A stretch of DNA of 64,000 nucleotides from Alistipes sp. GTDB lineage: Bacteria; Bacteroidota; Bacteroidia; Bacteroidales; Rikenellaceae. Shown in pieces: positions 8,487 through 16,035 of this stretch. Each line of letters begins with the position of its first letter. Positions within the stretch are counted from its first letter, which is position 1. The notes under the pieces are model-generated. The model did no database searches and was not told the DNA's origin. It saw only the letters and a list, made by a program, of their open reading frames with translations. The translations under genes and the position numbers were made by a program. The stretch covers positions 62,001-126,000 of the forward strand of contig JAGBAX010000028.1 in the NCBI GenBank assembly GCA_017938765.1, written 5' to 3'.

Positions 8487-8912
8487 CTACTTACCCTTTG
8501 CAATAAAGAGAATCTGCCGATATAGCTGCACTTGTAGTTCGGACAGTCCGAGGCGATTTGCTATCTCCGTTGTAGAAGTTCCCTCCTCCGCCTCCATAAT
8601 GTCGCGGACAGAGCTGATAGTTTCATAGTCAAAGTGGATATATTCGCGGGCAGCGGTGCCATCTTTGCGGACAACATTCACAAGGGCCACAGGGATATTA
8701 TCTTGGCGTGTCATCTTCACGCGCTCAACGCTCTGCACGCTACTATCAAAGCGAGGCAGGTCTGCTGGCAGAGTCGTATAGATATACTCCGCAGTAATTG
8801 TATCAACGGCGTTGGGGTCGTGGCTTAAGTCTTTTGAGTCGCACCCCACTGTCGTAAAGAGAAAAACTGTGACGAGAATCACGCGCCACAGTTTTGTACA
8901 ATTCTGTCTCAT
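8487..8912 (-). CDS. Small lipoprotein of unknown function with helix-turn-helix-like tail
   Basis: 141 residues. Lipobox TTVGC with C24, so it is probably membrane anchored. The middle part (about 40-105) has alternating polar and hydrophobic strands. The last 30 residues (TSTTEIANRLGLSELQVQLYRQ) look like a helix-turn-helix, unusual for a lipoprotein; it may simply be a helical hairpin. No family is recognised. It lies 2 nt downstream of the HAD phosphatase and is co-transcribed with it. Confidence 0.75.
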   Translation of the reverse strand: MRQNCTKLWRVILVTVFLFTTVGCDSKDLSHDPNAVDTITAEYIYTTLPADLPRFDSSVQSVERVKMTRQDNIPVALVNVVRKDGTAAREYIHFDYETISSVRDIMEAEEGTSTTEIANRLGLSELQVQLYRQILFIAKGK

Positions 8913-8914
8913 AA

Positions 8915-9778
8915 CTACTTATGTGACTGAGCGATAAGTTCTCCGAGCACCTCAATACTATCGCAGATAAGGTGTGGTTGCTTTGGTGCTGCATCGGCAA
9001 CCTCAAGCGTAGTCTCGCCAGAGAGGACAAGCACGCCAAAAGCACCGGCGTTGTGCGCCATCTCAATATCGGTATAGATGCGGTCGCCAACCATAGCCAC
9101 CTCGTCAGCCTCATAACCGTAGCGGTGGAGGATTCCAGAGAGCATATTTGGGTCTGGCTTACCCAGTGTGATATCTGGGGTGCGGCCTGTGGCGTGAGTA
9201 AGGCACGCGCAGATAGAGCCACAATCCACAAGAACTACTGGTTGGTCGGTAGGACAAACTCTATCTGGGTTAGTTGCGATATATGGCACGCCCTGACTAA
9301 TCCACCAAGCGGCACGGCAGAGTCGCTCGTACACAAGGCTCTTGTCAAATGCCACAACAAGCACATCTGGGCGGTCAGCAGCATCGTCCGTAGCGCTCTC
9401 AAAGCCAGCCTTCTCAAACTCGGTAATCATAGACGGCGTGCCGAGCATAAAGAGTCGCTTTGCCTCTGGGTAGTGGGTCTTGATGTAGTCAATAGTAGCG
9501 AGAGCTGTGGTGTACATCTCCTCCTCGGTAGCCTCTACACCAAGTCGCGCGAGCTTTGCAAGGTAGTCGGCAATAGATGACGAAGGGTTGTTTGTAAGGA
9601 AAGAGTATCCCAAACCTAACTCCTTAACACCTGCAAGGAACGGCTTTGTATATGGGAAGAGTGTTGTACCCATATAAATAGTACCATCCATATCAAGGGC
9701 AACGTGTTTAAGGCGGGCAAGCCTTGCCATCAACTCCTCATGAGAGTAGATTGAGCGATAACGATTAAACTGACTCAT
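8915..9778 (-). CDS. HAD-IIA (NagD/PGPase-like) sugar-phosphate phosphatase
   Basis: 287 residues. Haloacid dehalogenase fold with the nucleophile motif DMDGT at 29-33 (D29 attacks phosphate, D31 is the acid/base), motif II FLTNNPSSS, GKPDPNM and motif IV MVGDRIYTDIEMA. The large C2 cap between motifs II and III defines subfamily IIA, which removes phosphate from sugar or nucleotide monophosphates. The exact substrate is not predictable. It is first in a unit with the small lipoprotein. Confidence 0.9.
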   Translation of the reverse strand: MSQFNRYRSIYSHEELMARLARLKHVALDMDGTIYMGTTLFPYTKPFLAGVKELGLGYSFLTNNPSSSIADYLAKLARLGVEATEEEMYTTALATIDYIKTHYPEAKRLFMLGTPSMITEFEKAGFESATDDAADRPDVLVVAFDKSLVYERLCRAAWWISQGVPYIATNPDRVCPTDQPVVLVDCGSICACLTHATGRTPDITLGKPDPNMLSGILHRYGYEADEVAMVGDRIYTDIEMAHNAGAFGVLVLSGETTLEVADAAPKQPHLICDSIEVLGELIAQSHK

Positions 9779-9892
9779 AGTATTTTATATTTTAAAATTT
9801 CACGCAAATTTTTGTAAAAATAGGCATTTTTACTCTAAAAAGCAAGAAAAATGAGGTAAATTCATCATATCGGCCATTTTTTGAGTTTTGAT

Positions 9893-9923
9893 TTTGAAAT
9901 TCAAAATATTTATTTTACCTTTG
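9893..9923 (+). promoter_or_regulatory. Promoter of greA
   Basis: TTTG (9893-9896), 19 nt, TACCTTTG (9916-9923). A leader of about 80 nt follows before the ATG at 10011. Confidence 0.65.
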
Positions 9924-10010
9924 CAGTGAAATATAAGCAACATTAGGGTTTCAGCCGAAAGGTTGAGATTCTTGTTTTTTTGTTATGCAATAAAAAAGAC
10001 AATTATAACT

Positions 10011-10487
10011 ATGGCACAAGAGGTAATTTATTTAACAGCAGAGGGTTACAAGAAGCTCAAGGATGAGCTTGACCACATGCGTTCAGTGGAGCGCCCAGCC
10101 GCTTCAGCAGCTATTGCAGAGGCTCGTGACAAGGGCGATTTGTCAGAGAATGCTGAGTACGATGCAGCACGTGAGGCACAGGGTATGCTTGAGATGAAAA
10201 TTGCGCAGATGGAGGCTACACTTGCTAACGCGCGCATCATTGACGAGACCAAGATTGACAGAAGCAAGGTGCAGATTCTGAGTAAGGTCACCCTGCTCAA
10301 CCACAACAACAACCGCCAGGTTGTCTATACTATCGTTGCCGAGCACGAGGCAAACCTCCGCGAGGGCAAGCTGGCTATCGGCACTCCTATTGCCAAGGCT
10401 CTACTTGGTAAGAAGAAGGGCGATATTGTGGAGGTCACAGTCCCTGCCGGCATCCTCAAGTTTGAGATTTTGGATATCTCTATCTAA
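10011..10487 (+). CDS. greA: Transcription elongation factor GreA
   Basis: 158 residues from ATG 10011. The frame is open back to 9963, but the upstream 16 residues lie in the leader and are not conserved in type. GreA inserts its coiled coil into the RNA polymerase secondary channel and stimulates cleavage of backtracked RNA. The coiled coil (about 8-75) contains ARDKGDLSENAEYDAAREAQ, with acidic D/E at the tip; the C-terminal FKBP-like domain ends in GDIVEVTVPAG. It has its own promoter and is followed by terminator-like repeats. Confidence 0.96.
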   Translation: MAQEVIYLTAEGYKKLKDELDHMRSVERPAASAAIAEARDKGDLSENAEYDAAREAQGMLEMKIAQMEATLANARIIDETKIDRSKVQILSKVTLLNHNNNRQVVYTIVAEHEANLREGKLAIGTPIAKALLGKKKGDIVEVTVPAGILKFEILDISI

Positions 10488-10510
10488 ATATAAAATCTAA
10501 ATATAAAGGT

Positions 10511-10706
10511 AATGGTACAAAAGTAGGCTATCCGTTTGGGTAGCCTATTTTCACTACAAGTCCCCCTCACAGGAGGGGGATTTAGGGGGTGGGTAACACA
10601 AAGCAAAATGGTACAAAAGTAGGCTATCCGTTTGGGTAGCCTTTTTCACTACAAGTCCCCCTCACAGGAGGGGGATTTAGGGGGTGGGTAACACAAAACA
10701 AAATGG
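10511..10706 (+). repeat. Tandem 95-96 bp repeats carrying hairpins
   Basis: Two nearly identical units (10511-10606 and 10607-10701), and the start of a third that merges with the tRNA-Arg terminator. Each contains AATGGTACAAAAGTAGGCTATCC, a hairpin AGGCTA...TAGCCT followed by T, and an inverted repeat of CCCCCTCAC/GGGGGATTTAGGGGG. The units look like duplicated terminators of greA, probably made by duplication between short direct repeats. Confidence 0.85.
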
Positions 10707-10708
10707 TA

Positions 10709-10749
10709 CAAAAGTAGGCTATCTGTTTTGCAGATAGCCTACATTTTGT
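10709..10749 (-). terminator. Terminator of tRNA-Arg (works on both strands)
   Basis: Twelve-base stem GTAGGCTATCTG/CAGATAGCCTAC with loop ttttg, flanked by A-rich and T-rich stretches (TGTAC...GTACA outer pairing). It lies immediately 3' of the tRNA. Confidence 0.75.
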
Positions 10750-10820
10750 ACCCCCGAGCAGAATCGAACTGCTATTTAAGGTTTAGGAAACCTTCGTTCT
10801 ATCCGTTGAACTACAGGGGC
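10749..10820 (-). tRNA. tRNA-Arg (anticodon CCT)
   Basis: Cloverleaf on the minus strand: acceptor GCCCCTG with CGGGGGT (one G-T pair at position 1), D arm GTTCAAC-GGAT, anticodon stem AAGGT/ACCTT around loop TTCCTAA giving anticodon CCT (reads AGG), T arm AGCAG-TTCGATT-CTGCT. CCA is not encoded, so it is added by the nucleotidyltransferase, whose gene lies at 30.7 kb. Confidence 0.95.
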
Positions 10821-10834
10821 GAGAGAATTTGAGT

Positions 10835-10864
10835 GCAAAGGTATAAAAAATTTTATATCTTTGC
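10835..10864. promoter_or_regulatory. Back-to-back divergent promoter of tRNA-Arg and nhaC
   Basis: The two -7 boxes face away within one near-palindrome: CAAAGGTA (minus box, 10836-10843) and TATCTTTG (plus box, 10856-10863), 12 nt apart. Each box occupies the other's upstream promoter region, so firing in one direction should hinder the other. Confidence 0.6.
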
Positions 10865-10882
10865 ACCATAAAAGTTAGTTAA

Positions 10883-12340
10883 ATGAATTTCTCAAATTTT
10901 TTCTCTAAATACAAGGCTCAAACTCCGCTCTGGATTGCCCTTATTCCGCTGGCGGTGCTTGTGGTTGTTTTGGCGCTGGTTATCAAGTGTTTCGGTGCGG
11001 ATGCTATTGGCGGAGGCAGTCAGATTGCGCTACTCTTTGCGGCGGCTGTTGCGGCGGCGTTAGCCATTACCCTCTGTGGGCAGAAGTGGCAGACGCTTGA
11101 GGAGGCGATTGTTGAGAATATACGCACCTCGGCCTCGGCGATTATCATACTGCTGCTTATCGGCGCTATCTCTGGCACATGGATGCTCAGTGGAACGGTG
11201 CCCACGCTGATTTGCTACGGATTAGAGGTTATCCATCCCAAGATGTTTTTAGGCGTTGCCTGCATAATCTGCGCCCTTGTCTCGCTTGTCACTGGCTCGT
11301 CGTGGACAACAATAGCTACTATTGGCGTTGCGCTGATGGGTATCGGTCAGGCTATGGGATACTCTGAGGGTTGGATTGCGGGCGCGATAATTTCGGGCGC
11401 ATACTTTGGCGATAAGGTCTCGGCGCTGTCCGACACGACTATTCTTGCCAGTGCAGCCTCAAAAGTACCTCTGTTTGAGCATATTAAGTATATGATGATT
11501 ACCACAGTGCCATCGTTTACTATTGCGCTGATTGTCTTTTTCGGCATATCATTTTTCCAAACTCCGCAGCAGGCCACACAGATAGAGCTTATCTCGCAAA
11601 CGCTCCACAGCTCGTTCAATATCTCGCCTTGGCTGCTGATTGTTCCGATAGTTACGGCACTGCTTATTCTGAGGAAGCTACCTGCTCTTGTGACCCTCTT
11701 TGCTGCGACCGTTGTGGCGTGTATTGCTATGGTTGTTCTTCAGCCAGATATTGTTACTACGATTGGCGGACAGGGCGCGCTGGGCACTTTCCGAGGGCTG
11801 ATGATAGCCTGCTCGTCTACTACGGCTATAGAGACGGGGGATGCGATGCTCAATGAGCTTGTTGCGACAAGGGGCATGGGCGGAATGATGCCAACAATAT
11901 GGCTTATCCTCTGCGCGATGTGCTTTGGTGGTGTTATGTCGGGCAGTGGTATGCTTTCGGCGCTGACAAGGCTCTTTATGCGCTTTGCAAAGCGTACGGT
12001 GAGTGTCGTCAGCTCTACTATCGCTACGGGAATATTCTGTAACCTTACCACCGCCGACCAATACATATCTATTATTATTACGGGCAACACCTTTGGGGAC
12101 TTGTACCGCCAGCGCGGCCTTGAGGGCAGACTTCTGAGCCGCTCTGTGGAGGACTCGGCGACCGTTACCTCGGTGCTTATCCCTTGGAACTCGTGCGGTA
12201 TGACACAATCTACAGTCCTCGGCGTGGCGACAATAACCTACCTGCCCTACTGCCTGTTTAACCTTATCAGTCCACTGCTCTCTATTATCGTTGCGGCTAC
12301 GGGGTATAAAATCGTAAAAAAAGAGCCTAAAGATGAGTAA
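10883..12340 (+). CDS. nhaC: NhaC-family Na+/H+ antiporter
   Basis: 485 residues with about 11-12 hydrophobic segments. The core motifs TGSSWTTIATIGVALMGIG (about 138-156) and SGAYFGDKVSALSDTTILA (about 170-188) are diagnostic of NhaC and hold the polar and acidic residues for ion exchange. It expels Na+ in exchange for H+ across the inner membrane. Its stop overlaps the next HAD gene by 8 nt, so they are co-transcribed. A second NhaC-type gene lies at 59.3 kb and is only distantly similar. Confidence 0.93.
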   Translation: MNFSNFFSKYKAQTPLWIALIPLAVLVVVLALVIKCFGADAIGGGSQIALLFAAAVAAALAITLCGQKWQTLEEAIVENIRTSASAIIILLLIGAISGTWMLSGTVPTLICYGLEVIHPKMFLGVACIICALVSLVTGSSWTTIATIGVALMGIGQAMGYSEGWIAGAIISGAYFGDKVSALSDTTILASAASKVPLFEHIKYMMITTVPSFTIALIVFFGISFFQTPQQATQIELISQTLHSSFNISPWLLIVPIVTALLILRKLPALVTLFAATVVACIAMVVLQPDIVTTIGGQGALGTFRGLMIACSSTTAIETGDAMLNELVATRGMGGMMPTIWLILCAMCFGGVMSGSGMLSALTRLFMRFAKRTVSVVSSTIATGIFCNLTTADQYISIIITGNTFGDLYRQRGLEGRLLSRSVEDSATVTSVLIPWNSCGMTQSTVLGVATITYLPYCLFNLISPLLSIIVAATGYKIVKKEPKDE

Positions 12341-12986
12341 CAAACTTGTGATTTTTGACCTTGACGGCACACTGCTAAATACTATTGGCGACTTGGCGCA
12401 CTGCTGTAACCATATGCTCAGTCTGCGCGGACTTGAAACACATAGCTATGAGCAGTACTGCTCTTTTGTGGGCAATGGAATTACTCGCCTTGTTGAAAGG
12501 GCACTGCCAGAGCAGCTGCGCACGGCGGAGACAATAGCCTCTGCGCGCCGCGACTTTGTGGAGTACTACTATAATAATATAGACACCCATACGGTAGCCT
12601 ATGAGGGTATTGAGAGTGTTATTCGCCATCTCTCGGAGGCGGGCGTGACCCTTGCCGTCGCATCAAATAAGTTCCACAAGGGTACTGTGCGACTTATCGA
12701 GCGATTCTTCGGCCAGTATCACTGGGCAGCTATCTACGGCAACCGCGAGGGCTTCCCTCTTAAGCCCGACCCCGCTATTGTGGAACTAATTATGGAGCAG
12801 TGCAACGCCACGAAACAGAACACCTATATGGTTGGCGACTCTGGCGTAGATATGATAACGGCAAACGCTGCGGGCGTACACTCCGTTGGCGTTACTTGGG
12901 GCTTCCGCGCTCGCGAGGAGCTTGTAGAAAACAATGCAGAGTATATCGCAGAAAATATGGAAGATTTGCTAAAAATTTTGCTATAA
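12333..12986 (+). CDS. HAD-IA hydrolase, phosphoglycolate-phosphatase-like
   Basis: 217 residues. Motif I FDLDGTLLNT at 8-17, a C1 helical cap (about 20-85), motif II VASNKFHKG, motif III KPDP and motif IV MVGDSGVDMITANAAG. The layout fits Gph or pyrophosphatase-like members of HAD subfamily IA that clear damaged or surplus phosphometabolites. The substrate cannot be set from sequence. It is translationally coupled to nhaC by an 8 nt overlap. Confidence 0.88.
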   Translation: MSNKLVIFDLDGTLLNTIGDLAHCCNHMLSLRGLETHSYEQYCSFVGNGITRLVERALPEQLRTAETIASARRDFVEYYYNNIDTHTVAYEGIESVIRHLSEAGVTLAVASNKFHKGTVRLIERFFGQYHWAAIYGNREGFPLKPDPAIVELIMEQCNATKQNTYMVGDSGVDMITANAAGVHSVGVTWGFRAREELVENNAEYIAENMEDLLKILL

Positions 12987-13010
12987 TGTGTTTATTTCCA
13001 ATTTTTTTAC

Positions 13011-13018
13011 TAACTTTG
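13011..13018 (+). promoter_or_regulatory. -7 box upstream of the small peptide gene
   Basis: TAACTTTG fits TAnnTTTG; no good TTTG is found at the usual distance. It lies 38 nt before ATG 13056 and probably drives the peptide and the surface lipoprotein. Confidence 0.45.
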
Positions 13019-13055
13019 TGAGTTGATAACAAACTTTTCCTAAAAATTTATTATT

Positions 13056-13202
13056 ATGGTTAAAAATTCAAAAAATTTCGGGGGGGGGATTTTTTATCTC
13101 GCTCCACAGATTGAAGTAACACTGCTTGAGGTTGAGCAGGGCTTCGCAGCAACACTTCAGGGCCTCTATACAGAGGAGGGCGATGGCTGGGGTGCATACT
13201 AA
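13056..13202 (+). CDS. 48-residue peptide with G9 tract upstream of surface lipoprotein
   Basis: ATG 13056 to TAA 13200-13202. The product begins MVKNSKNFGGGIFYLAPQ and continues with IEVTLLEVEQGFAAT, ending in an acidic, Gly/Trp-rich tail (EEGDGWGAY). Short Bacteroidota peptides with an APQIEV...E-GFAA core are known next to fimbrillin-type genes (family recollection, not verified here); their role is unknown. Residues 9-11 are coded by nine G in a row (13080-13088), prone to slippage; a change of one base would remove the core. The gap to the next gene is 25 nt, so they share a transcript. Confidence 0.6.
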   Translation: MVKNSKNFGGGIFYLAPQIEVTLLEVEQGFAATLQGLYTEEGDGWGAY

Positions 13203-13227
13203 TTGTCAAACTTAAAACAACGAGAAA

Positions 13228-15849
13228 ATGAAGAAGATTTTTTACGCGTTGAGTTTGGCAGCAGTCCTACTCACAGCATCATGTACAAAGGACGCCACTG
13301 AGGATATTCTTAACGGTGGCAACAACGGCGACAATCAGGTTGCAATGACAACCATCACCGTAGGTATTGACAACGCAACCCGCGTACACCTCGGCGATGA
13401 GAATGACAGCTATATGCCTCTCTATTGGAGCGAGGGGGATGTAATGGAGATTAACGGCTCAGCGCTTACGTCTAATCCTATAGCAGCCGAGTACAACGGC
13501 AAGGCAAGCGCAGTTATCGGTGTTCCAGAAGACGCCACATTCCCAATGACTCTTATCTACCCAGAGAGCGCAGGTAAAAACAAAGCAGATTATTTCTATA
13601 TTCCTACAGAGCAGGAGTATGACCCTACAAAGCTTGCAAATGGCAATGCTATTATGATGGGTTACGTTGCTTCAGCAGAGGACAATACTGCTGAGATGAA
13701 ACACCTGTGCGGTTATATCAAAGTTTCACTAAAGGGTAATGCTATTGTAAAGCGTCTCAACCTTCGTGCAATTGGACACGAACCAATGTCTGGTTACTAC
13801 CGCCAAACAATCACCGCTGATGAGATTAGTATGGTTGACTATGACAATATTGGCGTTGCAGAGGGCGAGCACACCTCTCCTGTAATCAGCATCACAAGCG
13901 AAGAGGGAGTTGCTCTTAAGGCTGATGAGGCTACAGACTTCTACTTTGCCGTTCCAGAGGGCTTCTACTCAAAGGGTTTTGCTCTTACTGTTGTTGACGA
14001 CCAAGGTATGTCACAGGTCGTAGCTGCATACAAGAGTGGTAAGACAATTACTGCCGGCGTACTTACAAAGATGCAGCCACTTACTGTAAATTGTACAAAG
14101 TTGTTCGGTATCTACGACCAGAACGAGTGGATTGGCTACACTCTTACACACGACCGCAACTCTTGGGCTCTCAATGGCGAGGTAAATCTGCGCGACTGGA
14201 TTGATATGACAGGCACAGAGGATATGGACATCCCTCAACTCTACTACCGTAGTGGTTATTACAAGCAAGCAAAGGTGCTGAACGGAAATAACTTTGGTTT
14301 GTATAACTTCAAGCGTACATCTACTGAGAAGCAGTCTGCTCTATTTATGTACACCCTACCTGAGGATGTTACAATTAAGAATCTCTCTATCGGAAAGCCA
14401 GTAGCTGAGGGTCAAGAGGCAGATTCTGAGTTTATTGTAAGAACCACAGGTGTAACATCTGGTGTTACATATACTGCTATTTTCAACTACAACCCATATG
14501 GTACTCTTGATAATTGTACTAACAATGCTACTCTTAAAATGATTCCAGACGGCACATGTAGTTGCGGTGTTCGTATGGGTGGATTTGCCTCTGGCGGTGG
14601 TGACGCTGCTATGATTGGAACAATAAAGAACTGTACCAATAATGGTGACATCTATCTTGATACAACCAATATGACAGCTTGTACAGGTATCTGCATCGGC
14701 GGTATAACTGGTCGTCAGCAGGGTGGCACTATCACAGGATGTACTAACACAGGTAAGATTGTAAGCAAGTCTGAGGCTATCGGCAGTTCTTCTATCTACG
14801 CTGGCGGTATAGTTGGTCGTGGATATAATGATGCTGAAGATTGTCCAGATGTAACAACCCCAACACTTACAGGCTGTATAAATAACGGTGAGTTGGATAT
14901 TGACTTTACAACTTGTGGCGGCACCTTCGGCATTGGTGGTATTATCGGTGACGGTTGGAGTTCACAAGTTAAGACTGCCGTATTCTCTGGTCACAGCAAC
15001 TACGGTGCTATTGATGTAAACTTCACTTATAGTACTAAATGGTCTTCTATCGGAGGTATTGGCGGCTTTGTATATTGCGATGTTACAAACTGTACCAACT
15101 ATGCAGAAGGAACTGTAGCATCTACAGATAATCAGGGCTCTAATACAGGCACAAACCGACAGACTCACTTAGCAGGTGTTATCGGAACTATTGCTACTGC
15201 AGCTGGATATGTTGTAGACAACTGCCACAACCATGCAAGTGTAACAAACAACACCAGCGGTAGTGCTGAGACCAACACTGGTGGTATCCTTGGTTATGCT
15301 TCTCAAGAGAACAAGACCACTCCTAATATTATCAAGAACTGCACAAACAGCGGTACTATTAAGCATACTGGTACGGGTCTTTCAAGCGTAGGTGGTATTA
15401 CAGGTATGGCTGGAAGTATTGAGAGTTGTACAAATACCGGTGCAGTTATACAGGAGAACTCTGAGTGTACATATGCTTGTCCTGTAGGTGGTATTGCTGG
15501 TCGTCTGTCATACCCTATGATTAGCAGTAACAACTATGGCAATGTAAGCGCTGCTAATACATTGAGCTACACAGGTGGTTTGGCTGGTTGGACAACATAT
15601 GCTTATGCTACTATTGACAAGTGTAATTCTGACTGCGATATTGTCGGAAACACTCGTACAGGATACATTATCGGCACAGTTGCATCTCGCGACATCACTG
15701 CTTCAAACGTAAAGATTTATGGTACTATGAAGCGTAATGGTGAGAGTGTTGCTATCTCTACCGATGTCAGCGTACTATTTGGACACAAGAGCACTGGTAG
15801 TTTAACTGCTACTAATGTCACTATTGAGTCTACAAAGCCTGCAAACTAA
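13228..15849 (+). CDS. Fimbrillin-like surface lipoprotein with GG-x-x-G/CTN repeats
   Basis: 873 residues. Lipobox LLTASC with C19. Residues about 40-300 resemble the fimbrillin/Mfa-like N-terminal domain (ITVGIDNATRVHLGD, LYWSEGDVMEI, HLCGYIKVSLKG). From about 410 to the end the protein is built of repeats with a cysteine-bearing turn (NCTNNG, GCTNTGKI, SCTNTGAV) alternating with GGIxGxx strands, like GLUG-type beta-helix repeats. It is probably exported and anchored in the outer membrane as an adhesin or pilus component. The 3' part of a paralogous repeat gene lies at 62.5 kb. The G9 peptide gene precedes it, and a terminator follows. Confidence 0.82.
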   Translation: MKKIFYALSLAAVLLTASCTKDATEDILNGGNNGDNQVAMTTITVGIDNATRVHLGDENDSYMPLYWSEGDVMEINGSALTSNPIAAEYNGKASAVIGVPEDATFPMTLIYPESAGKNKADYFYIPTEQEYDPTKLANGNAIMMGYVASAEDNTAEMKHLCGYIKVSLKGNAIVKRLNLRAIGHEPMSGYYRQTITADEISMVDYDNIGVAEGEHTSPVISITSEEGVALKADEATDFYFAVPEGFYSKGFALTVVDDQGMSQVVAAYKSGKTITAGVLTKMQPLTVNCTKLFGIYDQNEWIGYTLTHDRNSWALNGEVNLRDWIDMTGTEDMDIPQLYYRSGYYKQAKVLNGNNFGLYNFKRTSTEKQSALFMYTLPEDVTIKNLSIGKPVAEGQEADSEFIVRTTGVTSGVTYTAIFNYNPYGTLDNCTNNATLKMIPDGTCSCGVRMGGFASGGGDAAMIGTIKNCTNNGDIYLDTTNMTACTGICIGGITGRQQGGTITGCTNTGKIVSKSEAIGSSSIYAGGIVGRGYNDAEDCPDVTTPTLTGCINNGELDIDFTTCGGTFGIGGIIGDGWSSQVKTAVFSGHSNYGAIDVNFTYSTKWSSIGGIGGFVYCDVTNCTNYAEGTVASTDNQGSNTGTNRQTHLAGVIGTIATAAGYVVDNCHNHASVTNNTSGSAETNTGGILGYASQENKTTPNIIKNCTNSGTIKHTGTGLSSVGGITGMAGSIESCTNTGAVIQENSECTYACPVGGIAGRLSYPMISSNNYGNVSAANTLSYTGGLAGWTTYAYATIDKCNSDCDIVGNTRTGYIIGTVASRDITASNVKIYGTMKRNGESVAISTDVSVLFGHKSTGSLTATNVTIESTKPAN

Positions 15850-15869
15850 CCATTTCACTCTATAAAGAT

Positions 15870-15901
15870 AGCCTCTCCGAGTTCGGGGAGGTTATTTTTT
15901 T
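15870..15901 (+). terminator. Terminator after surface lipoprotein gene
   Basis: Hairpin CCTCTCCGA-gt-TCGGGGAGG (15872-15891) followed by a run of seven to eight T. Confidence 0.85.
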
Positions 15902-15966
15902 GGCTTTTCACCCCGCTTTTTTGGCGATTCACCCTCCGCAAATAAGTAAATATGGTAATTTTTTGT

Positions 15967-15997
15967 TATTTTCGCAAGGTTTTACACGTAGTGTAAA
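15967..15997 (+). promoter_or_regulatory. RND operon promoter with TTTACAC palindrome
   Basis: A -7-like box TATTTTCG (15967-15974) is followed by the perfect inverted repeat TTTACAC-gta-GTGTAAA (15981-15997), which would cover the transcription start. That position suits a repressor of TetR type; no regulator gene is adjacent. Confidence 0.5.
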
Positions 15998-16035
15998 GAA
16001 AATCACAGTGAGATAATTCTAAAACATAAAACTAT

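Noticed and set aside
11678-12370. Long minus-strand ORF of 230 codons across nhaC
   Set aside because: It is antisense to the antiporter and is Arg/Ser/His-rich with no domain; a typical shadow of a hydrophobic gene.
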